From Gordius sp. MW1 (Eukaryota > Nematomorpha > Gordioida > Gordea > Gordiidae), in NCBI GenBank assembly GCA_964036665.1, contig OZ038530.1:21970001-22034000 (forward strand): a DNA stretch of 64,000 nucleotides. Direction: 5' to 3'. This document shows, one piece after another, positions 21,001 to 36,000 of this stretch. A program made the position numbers and the translations under genes. Below the pieces are notes generated by a model. The model had not been told where the DNA came from and ran no database searches. It saw only the letters and a program-made list of their open reading frames with translations. Position 1 is the stretch's first letter. Each line of letters opens with the position of its first letter.

Positions 21001-24000
21001 TTCATCTGAAATTAGTTATTAAATTGCGGTTTTGTTAATATTTTAAGGGAGTTAATAATAACCCCATTTATGAGTGCCGTAATTAACTTAAAAGTTTACT
21101 CTAGTTAGCGCCGTCTCAATTAATTAGAAACTAATTTGTCTGTATATATCCTTATCTTCTTTTAAATGCGACCATAGACTAATAGACAGCTCACACGCAT
21201 CAAAAGTGTTGCCAAAAACGACCGCCATTTTGATAAGTGATGTAGAGTTTGTATAGCGATGGATTGCATTGGACAATAATCATTGATCTTATAACATGAA
21301 ACAACCCATTTTAATCATTATAGCGATTTTAAAAATTCATCAAACCCTATAAATTAGCCAATATTCACTTATCAAAATGGCTGCCAAAACGGGGTACACT
21401 TTTTAAAAGGGAAGCAGTCAATTAGTCTATGCATGCGACTCGAAAATCACAATAAAGACATATAACGTTTTCGCTCTTATTAGAGCTCATCAGTATGCCA
21501 CAGTAAATTTTCTAGTCACATTCTAAGCGAGATAGGTCGATATAAAGCCATATTAGAATCAACCCATTCTTATGGTTGTTATGGAATGACCCTCATAATT
21601 ATGGTAGAAAATAATTATTATATTATATTAGAACATGTTAGCCAGGGAACAGTAACTCTCTCCTCAACCAGTCAGGCCCCAAACTTAAAAATAAGTATAA
21701 TAGAAAACTTAGGAATTCGTATTTTATAAAAAAGCATATTTTGGGCTTTACGCCAGCTATCCTGTATTATAAACTAGCTGTGCCCGGCCAAGCGTTGCTT
21801 TGGCTCAGTCCTTAAGTGGTTAATTAAGTATAAGCTATTAATAAGACTTATCTAAAATGGGGTCATATATGAAAAAATTTATAATGTGAAAGGTCCGAAT
21901 GATTTTATGAACCCACTATTTTTAGTATATATTTATATAATATGACAAACCAAATGCAAATTCTGTTTTAGTCATCAAATCCGACTAAAATTAAATGTTT
22001 TTGAAAAAATTGCTTATTAATGCTGTTAGGTATTATACAATAATACCATTATTTTATTTTTTTAGTTAGCTGATTTATTTGAAATACACTTTTCTTAAAT
22101 ATAATAAAATAATTAATTGAAGGATGGATAATTATTAAAAATATGCTTCTATGATCGACCACGTGATAATAATGACAAAAACTGCATAATTTAAATTTTA
22201 TTTATTTAATTTAAATAGTCTGTTAAACCCTAATAATTTTAACCGTATACTGTAACATTTTTATTATACTTTTAAATATCTAATTCGAGAAAACTTCAGC
22301 TTTGTATGTATGACGTCATTATTGTATATGCTGCTATAAATGAAACTGGACGGGAAATGTCAGATATTTTTAAAACAAAAAGGTATATTAGGAATCTGAA
22401 AAAGCTATTTTACCCCTGGCCTATCTGGGCATCTACGGCTAAATTTTCGCTCGAATCGGATCTGAAGTTTCAGAATTTAGCCCTTTTTTAAAACCAAAAG
22501 GCCGAGAAATGTCCGATATTTTTAAAACTAAAAGGAATTTTAGCAATCTGAAAAAGCTATTTTACACCTGGCCGCCCTGAGAACCTGCGGGTAAAGTTTC
22601 GCGCGAATCGGGCCAGTAGTTTCAGAATTTATTCTCATTTAAATATCTCATTTAATAAAAATTAATGATAGATAAATAATGACATTTATATATAAATAGC
22701 ATTTACTCAGAATAATCAACGTTGGACTATTTTATATTACATTTAAATTATATATACTTTCATCTTTCTCATTTAAAATATCTCATTTAATGATAATGAG
22801 AAAAATTCATCTTCTTCACCTATATATTTTCTCAAATAATCTATAATTTTATTTATTTCAGGAATTCATAAATTTTATGTTGTCACCGTTAAGAAAAGAT
22901 GACGTTTAAGAAATTTAATTGATAAATTTTATGTTGTCTTGTCACCGTTAAGAAAAGATGACGTTTAAGAAATTTAATTCATAAATTTTATGTTGTCTTG
23001 TCACCGTTAAGAAAAGATGACGTTTAAGAAATTTAATTCATAAATTTTATGCTGTCACCGTTAAGAAAAGATTACGTTTTACAAACTACTATAAGTGATA
23101 CACTTTTACTACAGAACTGTCTGTATATTCAAATTTTCGACGAACGCGAGGAGGTGCGTTTGATTGACATTTTATTGAACGTCAAAACGCATAAAACCCA
23201 ATATCTCGAAAATTAAAAGGAATTTTAGAAATCTGAAAAAGCTATTTTACCCCTGGCCGCCCTGGGAACCTAGGGGTAAATTTTCGCGCGAATCGGGCCG
23301 GTAGTTTCAGAATTTAGCCCTTACATACATACATACACTTTACTTTATATATATAGATATGAAAGATAGAAATTGTTAAAAAAATCACGATTTTTACCTA
23401 TCTGTGGGTGTGTGGGTAACGGGATCCATCATAATTTCCACACTTTTGTTTGCAGCTATTCTTTCCATACGCCTCTACAAGACAATGAAATCATAAATGC
23501 AACTTAAAACATTTTTTTATAAATTTTATTACTTGAGTACATAGTCTAGTATCAAATTTAGTATAGAATGCATAGAAAAACTTTTTAACCCCCCTTACAC
23601 AACATCTGAATTGTTAAAACCCTAAGAAAAACCATAATGCGTAAAATCTTTGTGCGAAATTAAATAGAAAAAGTGTAATTACTTTTTCTTCTTCTTTGCG
23701 TTGACCCTTTTCCGAAGCCAGAATTTGAGCTATATATCGGTAGTCTCGAGAAATCTTATTAAGTTGCTGAGTTCCACTCTCCAACAGCCCGTAAAGGAAA
23801 AATTTCAAAAAATGCAAAAGATAACGCACCTTTTGACATATCCAACCTTGACAAAAATATTTGAGGATGTATAAATTATTTTTAAATAAAACTAAACAAA
23901 TTGCCAAAAGAAAGTCGTAAATAAAGGTAATAATACATCGGGCCCTTAAGAAATAATGGATGGGCTCGGGCGAGGTCGAAAATAGTAAAGCCAACCAGCT

Positions 24001-27000
24001 GTCATTAGCTAATCTATATGCAAAAGTAAATTAAAAGTCTTTTACAGAAGCATAAGTTCATAGCCATTAAAAACCCGTATAAGTTTCCACGGCGCAATTA
24101 TTAAAATATTATAAGTTGGACGGACGGAAGAATATAACAACCAAAAGCGAGCCCATAAATTGCATAGCAAAGTAATATTTTTACAGGAATTAATGTGAAG
24201 AGGAGGTAAAAGAGATAAAGTTTTTTAAAGTGGTGTCAGCAAATCTAAGCAACATTTAAGATGGAATTATTAAATGACAAAATTTGTTTTAATTGCTATG
24301 CAAATTATGAGCTCGTTTTTGGTTGTCCGTCGGTGCGTCCTGTCCAACTTGTAATTTTTCAATAATTACGCCGTGGAAACTTGTACGGGTTTTTAATGGC
24401 TGTGAACGTATGCCTCTGTAAAAGACTTATATTTTCCTTTCGCAAATAGACTAACTAATGACCGCTGATCAGCCTTTGTCATTTATCTACGATTGCAAGC
24501 TTTCCAGCACTCGAGGAGACAATTTAAATTTTGAAGCAATCAAAGCCTGGGGTCACATTGACCCCAATCGTGCGCATTGAAATCGCCGTTAAACCTAGAG
24601 TATTAATGGGTGGTTCGATCGGTTTTTCTTCCGTTTCTGCACTCTGTTCAATACTTTTATCCACTTCACTCTGCCCATAAAGTTGAGAAGGACCCGCCAC
24701 GTCCTATTTAATTTTAATGAATAAGTAAATTCACTTTTTATTAGTTAAATAACGTTTTCAAAAAAATTGATAAATATGACTGAAGCAGTATACAGAGATC
24801 TAAATACTTATATGATTCGAGATTCAACCCCTTTTAACCGCGTTTTTATAGAAATGCTTTAATATCACTTAAAATTGCAATGAAAAGGATGCCAAAATTC
24901 CTAAATTATTTGACACACACACACACACACACATGAAACAGAATATATGGTTCATTAAAAAAATTATCAAGCAAAATACACTTAAAAACTTCCCTTTAAA
25001 TAACTACGAATCTATTTTATAATTAATTCGATTTCCGATAACATTACAATAGTTTTCCAACAAAATTAATAACCAAAAAAAGCTCCCGAACTTATTTAAA
25101 CCCATCTTAAAACTCAAACATTAAAATAATATATTTAAAATATTGAAAATATATTAATGCTGCAAAGCGAATTTTTAAATCACATGTTAAGTGTTAATTA
25201 AAATACAAATAAAAAGAGGAAGATGAAGACATATTACTCATATCACGTTTCTTAATATTATTATTATTATATAATTATAGTATTTAATATCATTATGTTT
25301 AGCTATATATCAATAAACTAACTTTATCTCTTGGTAAAAAAAACATTAAAATACAAATAATAATCCAAAATATTAATCTTTTATAACAAATTTGTAAAAA
25401 AATAATTACTGGGCCAGTAATAATATTTGAGGCAGGATATATGGATTTTATCCTCTCCCCTTTTCTCTGCCTAAGGCCCCCTCTTTCGGTATTTTCTTCA
25501 TTTTCAATAATACCTGCATCACTTTCTTTCGATTCTCTTTGGCCCTCTTCCACTGCCCCTTTAATACCTCCTTTGGTTAAAGCCACGTTAAGCAACTGCA
25601 AAATTAATTTTTTTCATATTTTATATAGAAATATAACTAAAAGCTACAAATTAGATATTTGAGCGAATTTATATATTATAATCATAATGGTGAAAGCGTT
25701 TAAACAAACAGGCACTTAATTTTGACCACCCTAAAACCTAGTGTTGTAAATAGACCCGAGTTTTGCTTACTGATCCTGTAGTTTTACTAACGGACCAAAA
25801 TGTTCGGGTCTGTTTTTCAAATTTCGACTAAGCTTAGAGGTTGATTAAGAAAAACGACCAAAATCCTTCGGTCTGTTCAAAAACCAGGTCTTTTAAAACA
25901 CTAGTGGAACCTACCTAAACAACTTAACGATGGTTTCCAACTGTGTAACCGCTTTCAAAATGCTTCTCAGAACTAGATCATGCAAAGTTATGTATGCGAT
26001 TAAATATTTTGGCTACTTATATACACATAATTCCCAAATATATTTAAAACATAAGGGGGGGGGGAATGTATAGGTAGAGAACTGCAATGTCCCTTTTTTT
26101 CGACCCGAAATTTTTTTGGAATTTTTAACTAGAACCCGACTCGACTTGAAAGCATTTTAGAAATTCTTAACCTAAGGTCAGGATCGGGTTTCGGGTTACC
26201 CGTGCAGAGGGGGGGGGGTAAAAGTTACCTGCATAGGTCCAATTCCTTGGGCTTCATCCCCCTCTAGCGGTTTTGTTTCCTTAAACTCTATATCGGCTAG
26301 CGGCTCTTCTTCATCATCTGTAAGGTCTTCAAACATGTAATAATCCCCCGATCTAATAGCTAAACGATTGGGACGAAAATGAAACATTAATATATGTAGA
26401 TATTGAAGTGTAAAGTAGTGTTGTAAAAAGGCTGGCTGGGTTTTACTGTGGTCGACCTTCCGTTTTAGTCGATTATAAAACATATTTTGGTCTGTTTTTC
26501 TTAATCGACCTCTGGCCTTAGTGGAAATTTGAAAAACAGACCAAGTCTAGCGTTAGACTTAGTAAGGTCGGCCAAATAAAATCCAGCCGCGTTTTACAAA
26601 CACTAGTGCGAAGTTTAACAAATTTCTCAGACTAAACACTTGATAAAAAAACGTAAGTTCACATCTAAATGTACGCTTTTTAAAACTGTCCACATCCAAC
26701 TTAATTTTTTTCGCAAATATCCAAGGAAAAAACAACAATTATTGTGGTTTTAGTAAAAATGTATAAGAAAAAAAATAGTTTGTAATCATGATTTTTAATC
26801 TTTAAAATTGTTTCTTTATATAAAATAAAAAAAAACCTTTAAAAAGTCTAATTAGTTAAAAAGCGTACATGTTAGACAAGCCGTTACCACGATGTAATAT
26901 ATACAACACAGTTGCGGGAAAGGCGGCAAAAAATATGAATTAAACCTAATTCATTTTTTCACCATTTAGGGACAAATACATGCTAGTGCTTTACATAACT

Positions 27001-30000
27001 TGCGTATAAAAATATGTCGCGAAACATTTTCAATAATTTTCGCAAACATTCCAAAAAATTTTGAACAAATTGGATTCAATCGTATATAGAATCCAAATAA
27101 TTTTCCATTTTGAGAAATCTTCTAAGCTTATAGATAACACACACAAGCATCCAATTTGTGACATTGTTGAAAAACATAGTATTTTTTCAAGAATACGACC
27201 AAAAAAAGCCACATTTTGATTATTTTTGCGAAAAAAGCTTAAAACTTTACTTAATTGTTATTTTGGGGAAGGTTTAATTTATACAATATCTGCAAAAGCT
27301 TAAGAAACATGAATTTACTTTAATGGTCTAGCATATTTTCGAGGTTGACCTTTTAAAATAACTACATTTAATATCATAATATTTTTTTAAAAATTATTGC
27401 TTTCACAAAAATACGTCAAAATCGTGGATTTTTTGGTAGTCGAATTCAACTATGTTTTTCCATCTCGCAGTCAATTTCATTCCACGACGATTATATGGGG
27501 TTATGATGTGCTAGTAAAACTTGCTCCTACATCGTTTAGACAAAATCGATTCTTTAGGCCTTAGGCCTCGGCTGGGCCTAGCCTTAGGACGGGCCCGACC
27601 CAAAAATAATTGGTCGGCCCGAGGCTGTTCTTGAAAAATACCGGCAAAAGGTCTTTTAGGTGTAAGTTGAGAATCGCTTTGAAATCGATTCTTACTGACA
27701 ATTTGAAGTTTCAATCGCTCATTTCGCGACAATACACCCATATCTATAGTTTGATTCCTCTTTTCCCTACGTTCCTTATATCTATGATCTATAACATCTT
27801 CCTCTAAGGAATGAGATCAAAAAAAATATATAAATTTTTATAAAACGTTTTTCAATTTTTTTTCTCATATCGACGGCTGTGTTAGTAAAATGCAACGGGG
27901 TCTTGTTAGCAATTTGCTTAATAAATTAGCCTTTAAAAATGTAAGATGTTTCGTGTAAAAAATTTAAAAAAAATGTATTAAATAGACAGTACAACGCTGA
28001 CGCACTGGGAACATGTGGGAGATCTTTTCGTTTGTTTCCTTTATGCGTATGTAAGATAGATGATATTAAGGTTATATGAAAGTCCAGGTATGAAAAATTT
28101 AACACTCATTCTTATCTACAAAATGAATAAAAAAACTTTTAAATTATTGTCAAATATAACTTATCATAGATTCGGCGAATTTGAATTCCTTAATACTAAC
28201 ATAATTAAAAAATACTAAGCACCTAGACGGTTCTCAACTCCTAAAAAGGGGTGAAAAATGAAGTTGAAACAATTTCCCCAATAAGCTAGAAAACTAAAGC
28301 TCAATGCCTAATGAAAATCGGAATTTCGCAATTTAAACTGGATTCGACTCATGGGCGTAGCCTGAATTTAGAGGGTGGGGGAGGGCAAAATTATGATTTA
28401 ATTTTAAAGGACTTTTGGATATATAGGGGAGGGGACTGCCCCTCCCTTCCACCTCCTGGGGCTAAGCCCATGATTTGACTTACTAAATAAAATAACAAAA
28501 TTTTATAGAGAAATAAAAAAAACCTTGGAAATGTTCGGCTGGTTCTCGCGTAGCCCGCCTAGCATTTTTGATATTTTGATTTTTGATCTGTTCCATCTTT
28601 TTCTTGATTTTCTCCATTACATCTTTTTCCCTGGCTTCTTGTTCATTCACTTCTTTCCACTTTATTTGATTAACCAACTCGGCTCCCCTGCAATATTTAG
28701 GCAAATTGTAACAAAAATTAATTTAAATATCAAATCACGATTTAAATTTAACTCAAAATAGGCATTTAAATAAGCATAAATATAACTAAAATTAATTGAG
28801 ATATGTAAAAAATTACGTTCACGACTGAAAAAACTATAAAAACGCGCAAAAACTAAAGTGTATGGAAATTGTGTTGGATTTAACGATTTCCATTGTGATC
28901 TTTTTTATCCTTAAGGTTTTACAAAAATAATGGCAAGCACTTCTAATTTAATAATATAACGCACATTAGCCCTAATTTAATAATGTTAAACATATTAACA
29001 AAAAAGTTTCCAACCTATAAATCAAGGGTAATGTTATGTAAAAACTTGAACCAAAATTAATAAAACTAAAATACAAAAACTGTAAGTAAAATTAGGGTTG
29101 TGAAAACGGCTGAGTTTTGTTTGGTCGATCTTAGGTTTTAGTCGCCTAAACATAAGCGGGCCAAAGGACCAATCAGAAAAACAGACCAAAAAGTTTATGT
29201 TTGGTAAACCAAAACCAAAAGTCGACCAAACGGAACCCAGCCCTTTGTACGACACTAAGTAAAATTATGAAGTATACATACCTAGAAGCTAGGAGTTGCT
29301 GCGCGTATATTTCGGCTATGATGTGCTTGAAATAAAAGCTGCCAAATATACGCCTTTGTAGGATGAGAAATGAAAAACAAATTCCATCCCATAGTATACC
29401 CGCTTGTTCTACTGGAACTGAACATTCTTCGGAAACGTTTAGCTCTGTGTATAAAATTTTATGAAAAAAATTAACTTATGAAATTTAAAAATATAATTAG
29501 TTAAATAAATAAATGTATTATTTGTTATAAAATAAGATATTTTGTGAAGATGAATGAAATAAATAGTTGGAAAATGATCAAATATTGCAAGTGAATTATA
29601 TTCACAAATAGTAATGCCAATTTCCTGTCCTTTAAAAAAGATTCGCGATTATATTAAAATAATAGCAAAAAAAAATTGTTTTTCTATTTTTTTATAAAAT
29701 AACTTTTAAGGCTTAAGAGCCAATTGTTTTGCAATTTTTAAATTACAAATTTATTAATATTGTATTAAAACTTTGCATTTTCTTAAAAATTTAAATCAAA
29801 AAATTAGGTGTGTACTTAATATAAAATTTCAATTATTTTTATGCAAAAATAGAGCCCTAGATTAGTTTTTCATGATAGAAGTGCCGAAAAATCCTTTTTT
29901 CGTCGATTTCATATGAGTAATAGTTATTTAAAGTCAAAAACTAAAGAAAAAGCATATTTTTCAATTGTATACAAATATTTTTTTTTATTTTAAATTTGTA

Positions 30001-33000
30001 AAAAAATAGCAATTTTGCTTGAACTTTACATACCAGTGCTAGCTCCGAAGCCAGCTTTCAGACAGGCTATACTTAGCAATTGAACCAACCAACATAAATT
30101 GGCCTCGAGAACGTTCATATAAGCGCAACCCAAAACCTATGTAAATCATAATGCAAATAATTTTTTTTTCATATTTCTTTATAAAGTTTCCTATAAAATA
30201 TCATATGCAAAAATTACAAAAAATTTAAAATGATTATTTTCCAAATATTTTAGACAATTATAACATATAATAATTACCTGGAGCAAGGTCTTTATAAAGA
30301 TGACGCTAAAATTGTAGGCTATTAGGACGGTCCAACTGAAAAAAAGGGTTTAAATTAAATTTAAAAAATATAAAAACTAAAAATCTAGCATCAATCTTTT
30401 AAAATCTGATTATTAAATCCTATAGATGAATTTTAAAACTAATCAAAGATATTTCTTAAAAGCCGTACAACCCCTAAATTAGACTAATATATATAGTCAA
30501 AGTAAATGCAAAAGTACCCGAGTTTACACAGTGTTTAAATAAGAACGAAATTTTATGAAAGATAAAATAATTGCAAAATAAACTTACAATTTAAATATGG
30601 TTCTTAGGGGTTTGAGGAAGAGTTCATTGCCATACCACAGGAAAAAGAAAGAGGCGATGAGATAGCCCATGCAAAATAAACTGACTCTATTAGTTGCCGT
30701 GATCAGCATGATTGTCAAGGTAATCCAAAAGGAGTAGGAGAAAAAGGCGAATTTCAGCTTGTCCAAGAACGTTCTATATATATGGAGATAAAGTCACAAA
30801 TAAATACAATCGAAACATCACTAGGACTATATGTGTAATTTTGAAAATTTAATTTAAAAAAAAAATCACGTTTTTTTTGTCTTATTGGAAAGAGGTAAAT
30901 TTGAATTATATATCAACTAGTGTTGGTTTTACCAAGACTAACAATAGACTCTGGTGTGTTTTTCAAATTTGGACCAAGCTTGAAGGTCGACTAAGAAAAA
31001 GAGACCCCACCCCTTTTTACAACACTCATTTCAACCATAGACCAATAGTGGGGTAAACTGGTGAACAGCTGATTTTTGCATTAAAAATTTTCAAATAACT
31101 TGGCCGGCCATCTTGGATGAAATTTTTTCAATGGCGCGCACTTGTGCATTGAAAATTTGCAAAAGTTATTGCTCATTATTTGTAGCATTATTGTACATAT
31201 GCATTTTTAGATTGAACAAATAAATTTTTCCAAAATAGCTTAAGGTGCATATACGTGATAACATGAAAAACAAATAGTTTAATTTGTTATTATTAAAACT
31301 ATTATTTATATATTTTATATAACATTATCTACAGATTATATCATGTTGCTATAACTATATGTTTTAATATTGTAAGTCAAAGCCGAGTTGGCAAAATCAA
31401 TTGTTTATATATACTTAACTTTAATTTTCTTTTGTTTTTCTTGGTGTAACATTTCGCGTCCCTTCCCTGGCTTTAATAAATAACTTATTATTATCATATT
31501 CTTTTCCTATTCTATTAATTACCCTTTTTTATACATTTCTAATCATGGGCGTAGCTAGCATTGGATTTAGAGGGGGGCAATAATGATTTAGGGAGGGGCA
31601 AAATGATAATTTTTTAAAATTTTAGCCATAATTATATTTAATTAGTTTTAGGATTTAGAGGGGGGACAGCCGCCCCTCCCTGCCACCACTTGCCCACGCC
31701 CTTGTTTATAATCTAACATATCTTGTAAAGTAACAATTGCCATATTAATAAATATTAAATTAATTTTTGAAATCCAAAAAGTGATTTTCGTAGGGTTGGA
31801 GCAATAAATAATTTTAAACAATTTTTTTTGAAAATCCTAGCGCAACAAAAATATTAACCTGGTATAAGTGACGAAATCCGCTACAGGATTGTCCATGGTG
31901 TAATGTCCGTCCAATTTCCAAATCTCTTTATTACTACCCCCTTCGTAGACATCGCTCGCATTATCAAATTCCACACGAAATACGGCGAGTTGACAAGTCG
32001 CGAAAAGAAGTTGAAAAAAATCGGCTAGTGATCAAAAAAAAATAACATTTTGCACTTCTTTTTAAATCACAATTTATAAAATTCACTGATAATCAATTTT
32101 TTTCAAAACAAACCCTGATTTATAGATAAAACAAACAAAATATTATACTGGGTGAAGTTGCTATAACTCTAACAATATATTTTAGACCTAAGGGTCTAGG
32201 GAAGGAGGATGTATTTTAATTAGAAATTGTCAATAAAAAATGTAACCAAAAACAAGGCTTATAAACGAAAAGAATCTACTTATGTTAATCAACTTCTTCA
32301 AGAAATATTTTGTTTTTTGATTCCACAAATCAACAAATACTGGACTTAGAAAATCAACCGGCAAACTGTTTACAGATTCTGGTAGAGTTTTTTACGGTGA
32401 ACACAAATGTATTTTCAGTTTTTCCCCTATACGTCAAGTTTTTAAAATATTTGCTGTCAAAGTTGTTAAAAATGACAAATTGCAAATTAATAGGTAAAAT
32501 TTTACTTTAATTAATTCAGTACTAAATTATATTCAAGCCAACACTTGTTAGATCAAAAGACCCTATGTTTAACAAATGAGTCACGATACTTAATTAATTT
32601 AGCGTCTGAATAAAATTCCGAAAAATCATAAAAAGTTTTTATAACCTCTTTTTAAAATACGAATTATTAATTAATAAGGAAGAAAAATTCAAAAAAAACT
32701 TTAAAAGTAAAAATCTTACTAGTCAATTTATGACTTGAGGGTGGTGCTATAAAATCTGGCAAATAAAGCCAATCGCGTAATCCTGGATTCAAAGCAGCAG
32801 TCCAGGGGTAATCTAAAACAAAATCACACATATTTAAAAAGTGCGCACATATTAAAAAAAACTTACATATATTAAAAAAACACAAAATTTAGATACTTAG
32901 AACAGTGAAAAATTATACTTATAGTCTTTTTCAAATTTTGACCAAGCCTAGAGGTCGACTAAGTAAATCAGACCAAGAAAAACCTCGGGTCTGCCTATGT

Positions 33001-36000
33001 TAAGGTCGACCAAAGTAAAACCCAGGCGCCGTTTTCACAAACCACTACTTCTTACCCACACACAATCCCATGGGCATCCCTATCCTAGCCAAGTATTGGA
33101 GTGGAATGGCGATCACTAAAAACATAACGTACACGGGCCATATAATGGATTGCCCTTTCCGCGACAGGAATAATAGAATTCCCAGCCAAATGCTGTAAAT
33201 AACAGACCAGGCATCCCACCGTAGCCCGATGGTCGCTATGATGCTCATCAGTGTTAGCTAGAATAGCAAGCAAAAAACAAATTATTATTAGGCAAAATAT
33301 TTTCTTAAAATGGTATGGGGGCATATAGAGACCTGCACGGGCCCGATCGGGTTTCAAGCCGGGCTCGGAATTTCATAAAATGATCGGGCCTCGGGCTTGG
33401 GTAGGGCCTGATGAGGCGGCCTGAACCCGTCCCGAATTGAATTAAAGCAAACTAATCTTTTATAAAATATGATTTATATAAACTCAACTCGATATTAAAT
33501 AATTATTATCTTCGCACAGCGTACATAATATAGCATCCAAACTTCAGCTTTCCCTGTCTATTAAAATATAACTGACTTGAAATGCAAATCTTAGTCTAGT
33601 ATTTAAATATATTCATAGTAGCTGTTAGAACTAGAAATAAGATAGGTAAATATTTCAAAAAGTTTTTTATATGGAATTGTTAAATAAAATATACTTTTAA
33701 AGTTATTTATTTTAAGTTTTAAATTATTAGCTAAGTAAATTGTAACGAGTAAAAATGGTTTTTTTTTATTTTAAACTTAGCCTAGTTGTAAATAATGAGT
33801 GCTAACAATTTAATACTTAGATGGTGAAAAAATTTTCGAACATAAAAATTTTCAAACGTTTTTGAACGGGTCGGGCTCGGGTCGGGCTAAAAAGAAAAAA
33901 GTCTTTCGGGCTCGGGCAGAAGAAATTTCATTTTGCAGGGGTCTAGGCATATACTAAGAAGGGAGACGAATGATGTAAGTCTCGAAAAGTGCTAGACATG
34001 GAAGTAAGGGAGGAAGAGGACGACCTCGTGTCACGTGCAAAGGGTGAGTGGAGAAAGTTATAAAATCATAAGGGATTAATCGAGACATGGCACTTACCCG
34101 ATCAAGATGGAAAAAACTTATTAAAACAAACAAACCCCACGACTGTGGGACTAAATAACTGATAAAGAAGAAGATTTCAAAGCAGCCTTAAAATAACAAT
34201 AGTTTTTCGGTTAGAAAATTACTAGTCTTTCATATATTTGGTGTGCCTGTCATGGACTTTGCTCGGGGAGGAGCAAAAGTACCCTCTTCAACTACATTCA
34301 ACAAAATTCTGTGATTTAAATTCAAAAAAATTAGAAATTTAATGAAGAAAATAGCCATAATTTCCGAGGAGAGAAGAAATAATAAATTATTTTTTAAAAA
34401 AATAGGGAAGCAAAGGTAATTAATATCCCACATAATTGCCAATAGTTTTTGATAAGACAGAAAATCAGCATTACTATCAGTAAGTATATTTCAATAGCAA
34501 TATCGCGGAATGTTTTCCCAATATTTCTAACACCTAACTTATATTATTTATTTATTTCTTTCACCTTCACAAAATATGCATTTTCTATAATAATAAAAGT
34601 TACTTATACGAATGTACAAATGGAAAAGCAATCTTCAACGTCTCTTTAGATTTGAAAGATTCTACTTTTTTATCAGGAGGCAAAAGATCGCCATGGAAAT
34701 CGTTAAATCCAACACGATTTCCATACACGGATCAATGCCATCCCTTTAGTTATAGCGCGTTTTTATATTTTTTATAGTCGTGAATGTAATTTTTTGAAAT
34801 CATATATATTGTAAACTTTATAATTTGATATAATTTTTTGATTTAATTTAAGAATAATAAAAAAACGCAATTTACTTCAACACCGAAACGATAGAAACCA
34901 TAGTTGACCAAGTATTTAACGAGTAAAATAACGTTTTTATCCGCGTGCTTGCGTATGATGCCTGGGAATGTGATGCCTTGCCGTAACGGATTCAATTGAT
35001 ATTTTGCCCGCATCATGCGCTGCCTGAGTTTTACTATTTTTTGCAGGCATAGCAAAAATAGTATCCCTAGGTAGCCCTGTTGCATAAAAATAATATTTAT
35101 AGGCATGGGCGTGGCCGGGGGGGGGCAGGAAGGGGCGGTTAAACCCCCTCCCCTCTAAATCCAAAAATTTGTTGAAATGTATTAAAAAGTATGGCTAAAT
35201 TAGCAAAAAAAATCATTTTGCCCCCAATGCTAGCTACGCCCATGTATAATAGGTAATATTTGTTTTTGAAATTTATGGTTAAATGTTCATTTCGAAACTA
35301 AATGCATGTGTCGTTCCAAATGAATCCTAATGTATACAATATAATCTTCAAAGGTATAAATTTCTTAGTGCTTTTAAAGGTGAAAAGATAGAAATTAATA
35401 TTTTCTAAGAGATAAAATTGATAAATGTTATAATTAATTAAGGATAATATGAAAAACAAAATTAATATTTAAAAATATATATTATCTAGGGGAGTTACTA
35501 GAAAAAAAACAATATTCCCAGAATAAATTTCACGGCAAATAACGGGAATTTTCCCGGAAAAATTCCTTATGGTGCAATCCCTTATCATGAAAATGCAAAA
35601 GTTCAGGGCTAGAGTAAAAGGACTGTTTCTAAAAAACTAAACAAGATGTGAGATTAATGTTATTCAATAATATGAAAAGTGAAATTTTCATAGCAATTAA
35701 TAATTGATAAAATTTGGCGAAATCAAAGCCAAAAAACTAAAAATATATATATTTATACAAATTCTCTGAGGAAATTTTAGAATTTATTACAAGTTTAAAA
35801 ATCAAATTTTCATTTTAAAATAAAAACTTAATTTCAAATAACAATAAAATGAAAATTTCTTAAAAAAATAAACGTTATTTAGAAGAGATCTACATTGAAA
35901 ACTTATGAAGAACATTTATAAGAATTCTTTAACAAAATTTTAAAAATTAACACAAGTTTAAAAATGAAATTTCATTTTAAAATAGAAACTGACTTTCATC

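Larger units (their letters stand above)
30774..31858. other. Piezo intron 22
   Basis: Holds a partial family A element (30919-31026), AT-rich filler and a family B element (31544-31704). No exon-like frame found. Confidence 0.7.
33258..34875. other. Piezo intron 19
   Basis: Contains a family G patch (33325-33950), a non-LTR retrotransposon fragment (33946-34155) and AT-rich filler. The flanking exons join in phase without another exon. Confidence 0.7.

Noticed and set aside
22862..23075. CRISPR-like array
   Set aside because: The 60-bp units are directly contiguous with no unique spacers, and the locus is an animal intron; it is an ordinary tandem repeat.
34640..34730. Minus-strand stretch that reads like coding sequence ([12 protein letters not shown])
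   Set aside because: It adjoins the block GTGTTGGATTTAACGATTTC that recurs at about 28870 and in diverged form elsewhere, and Piezo exons 19 and 20 join in phase without it.
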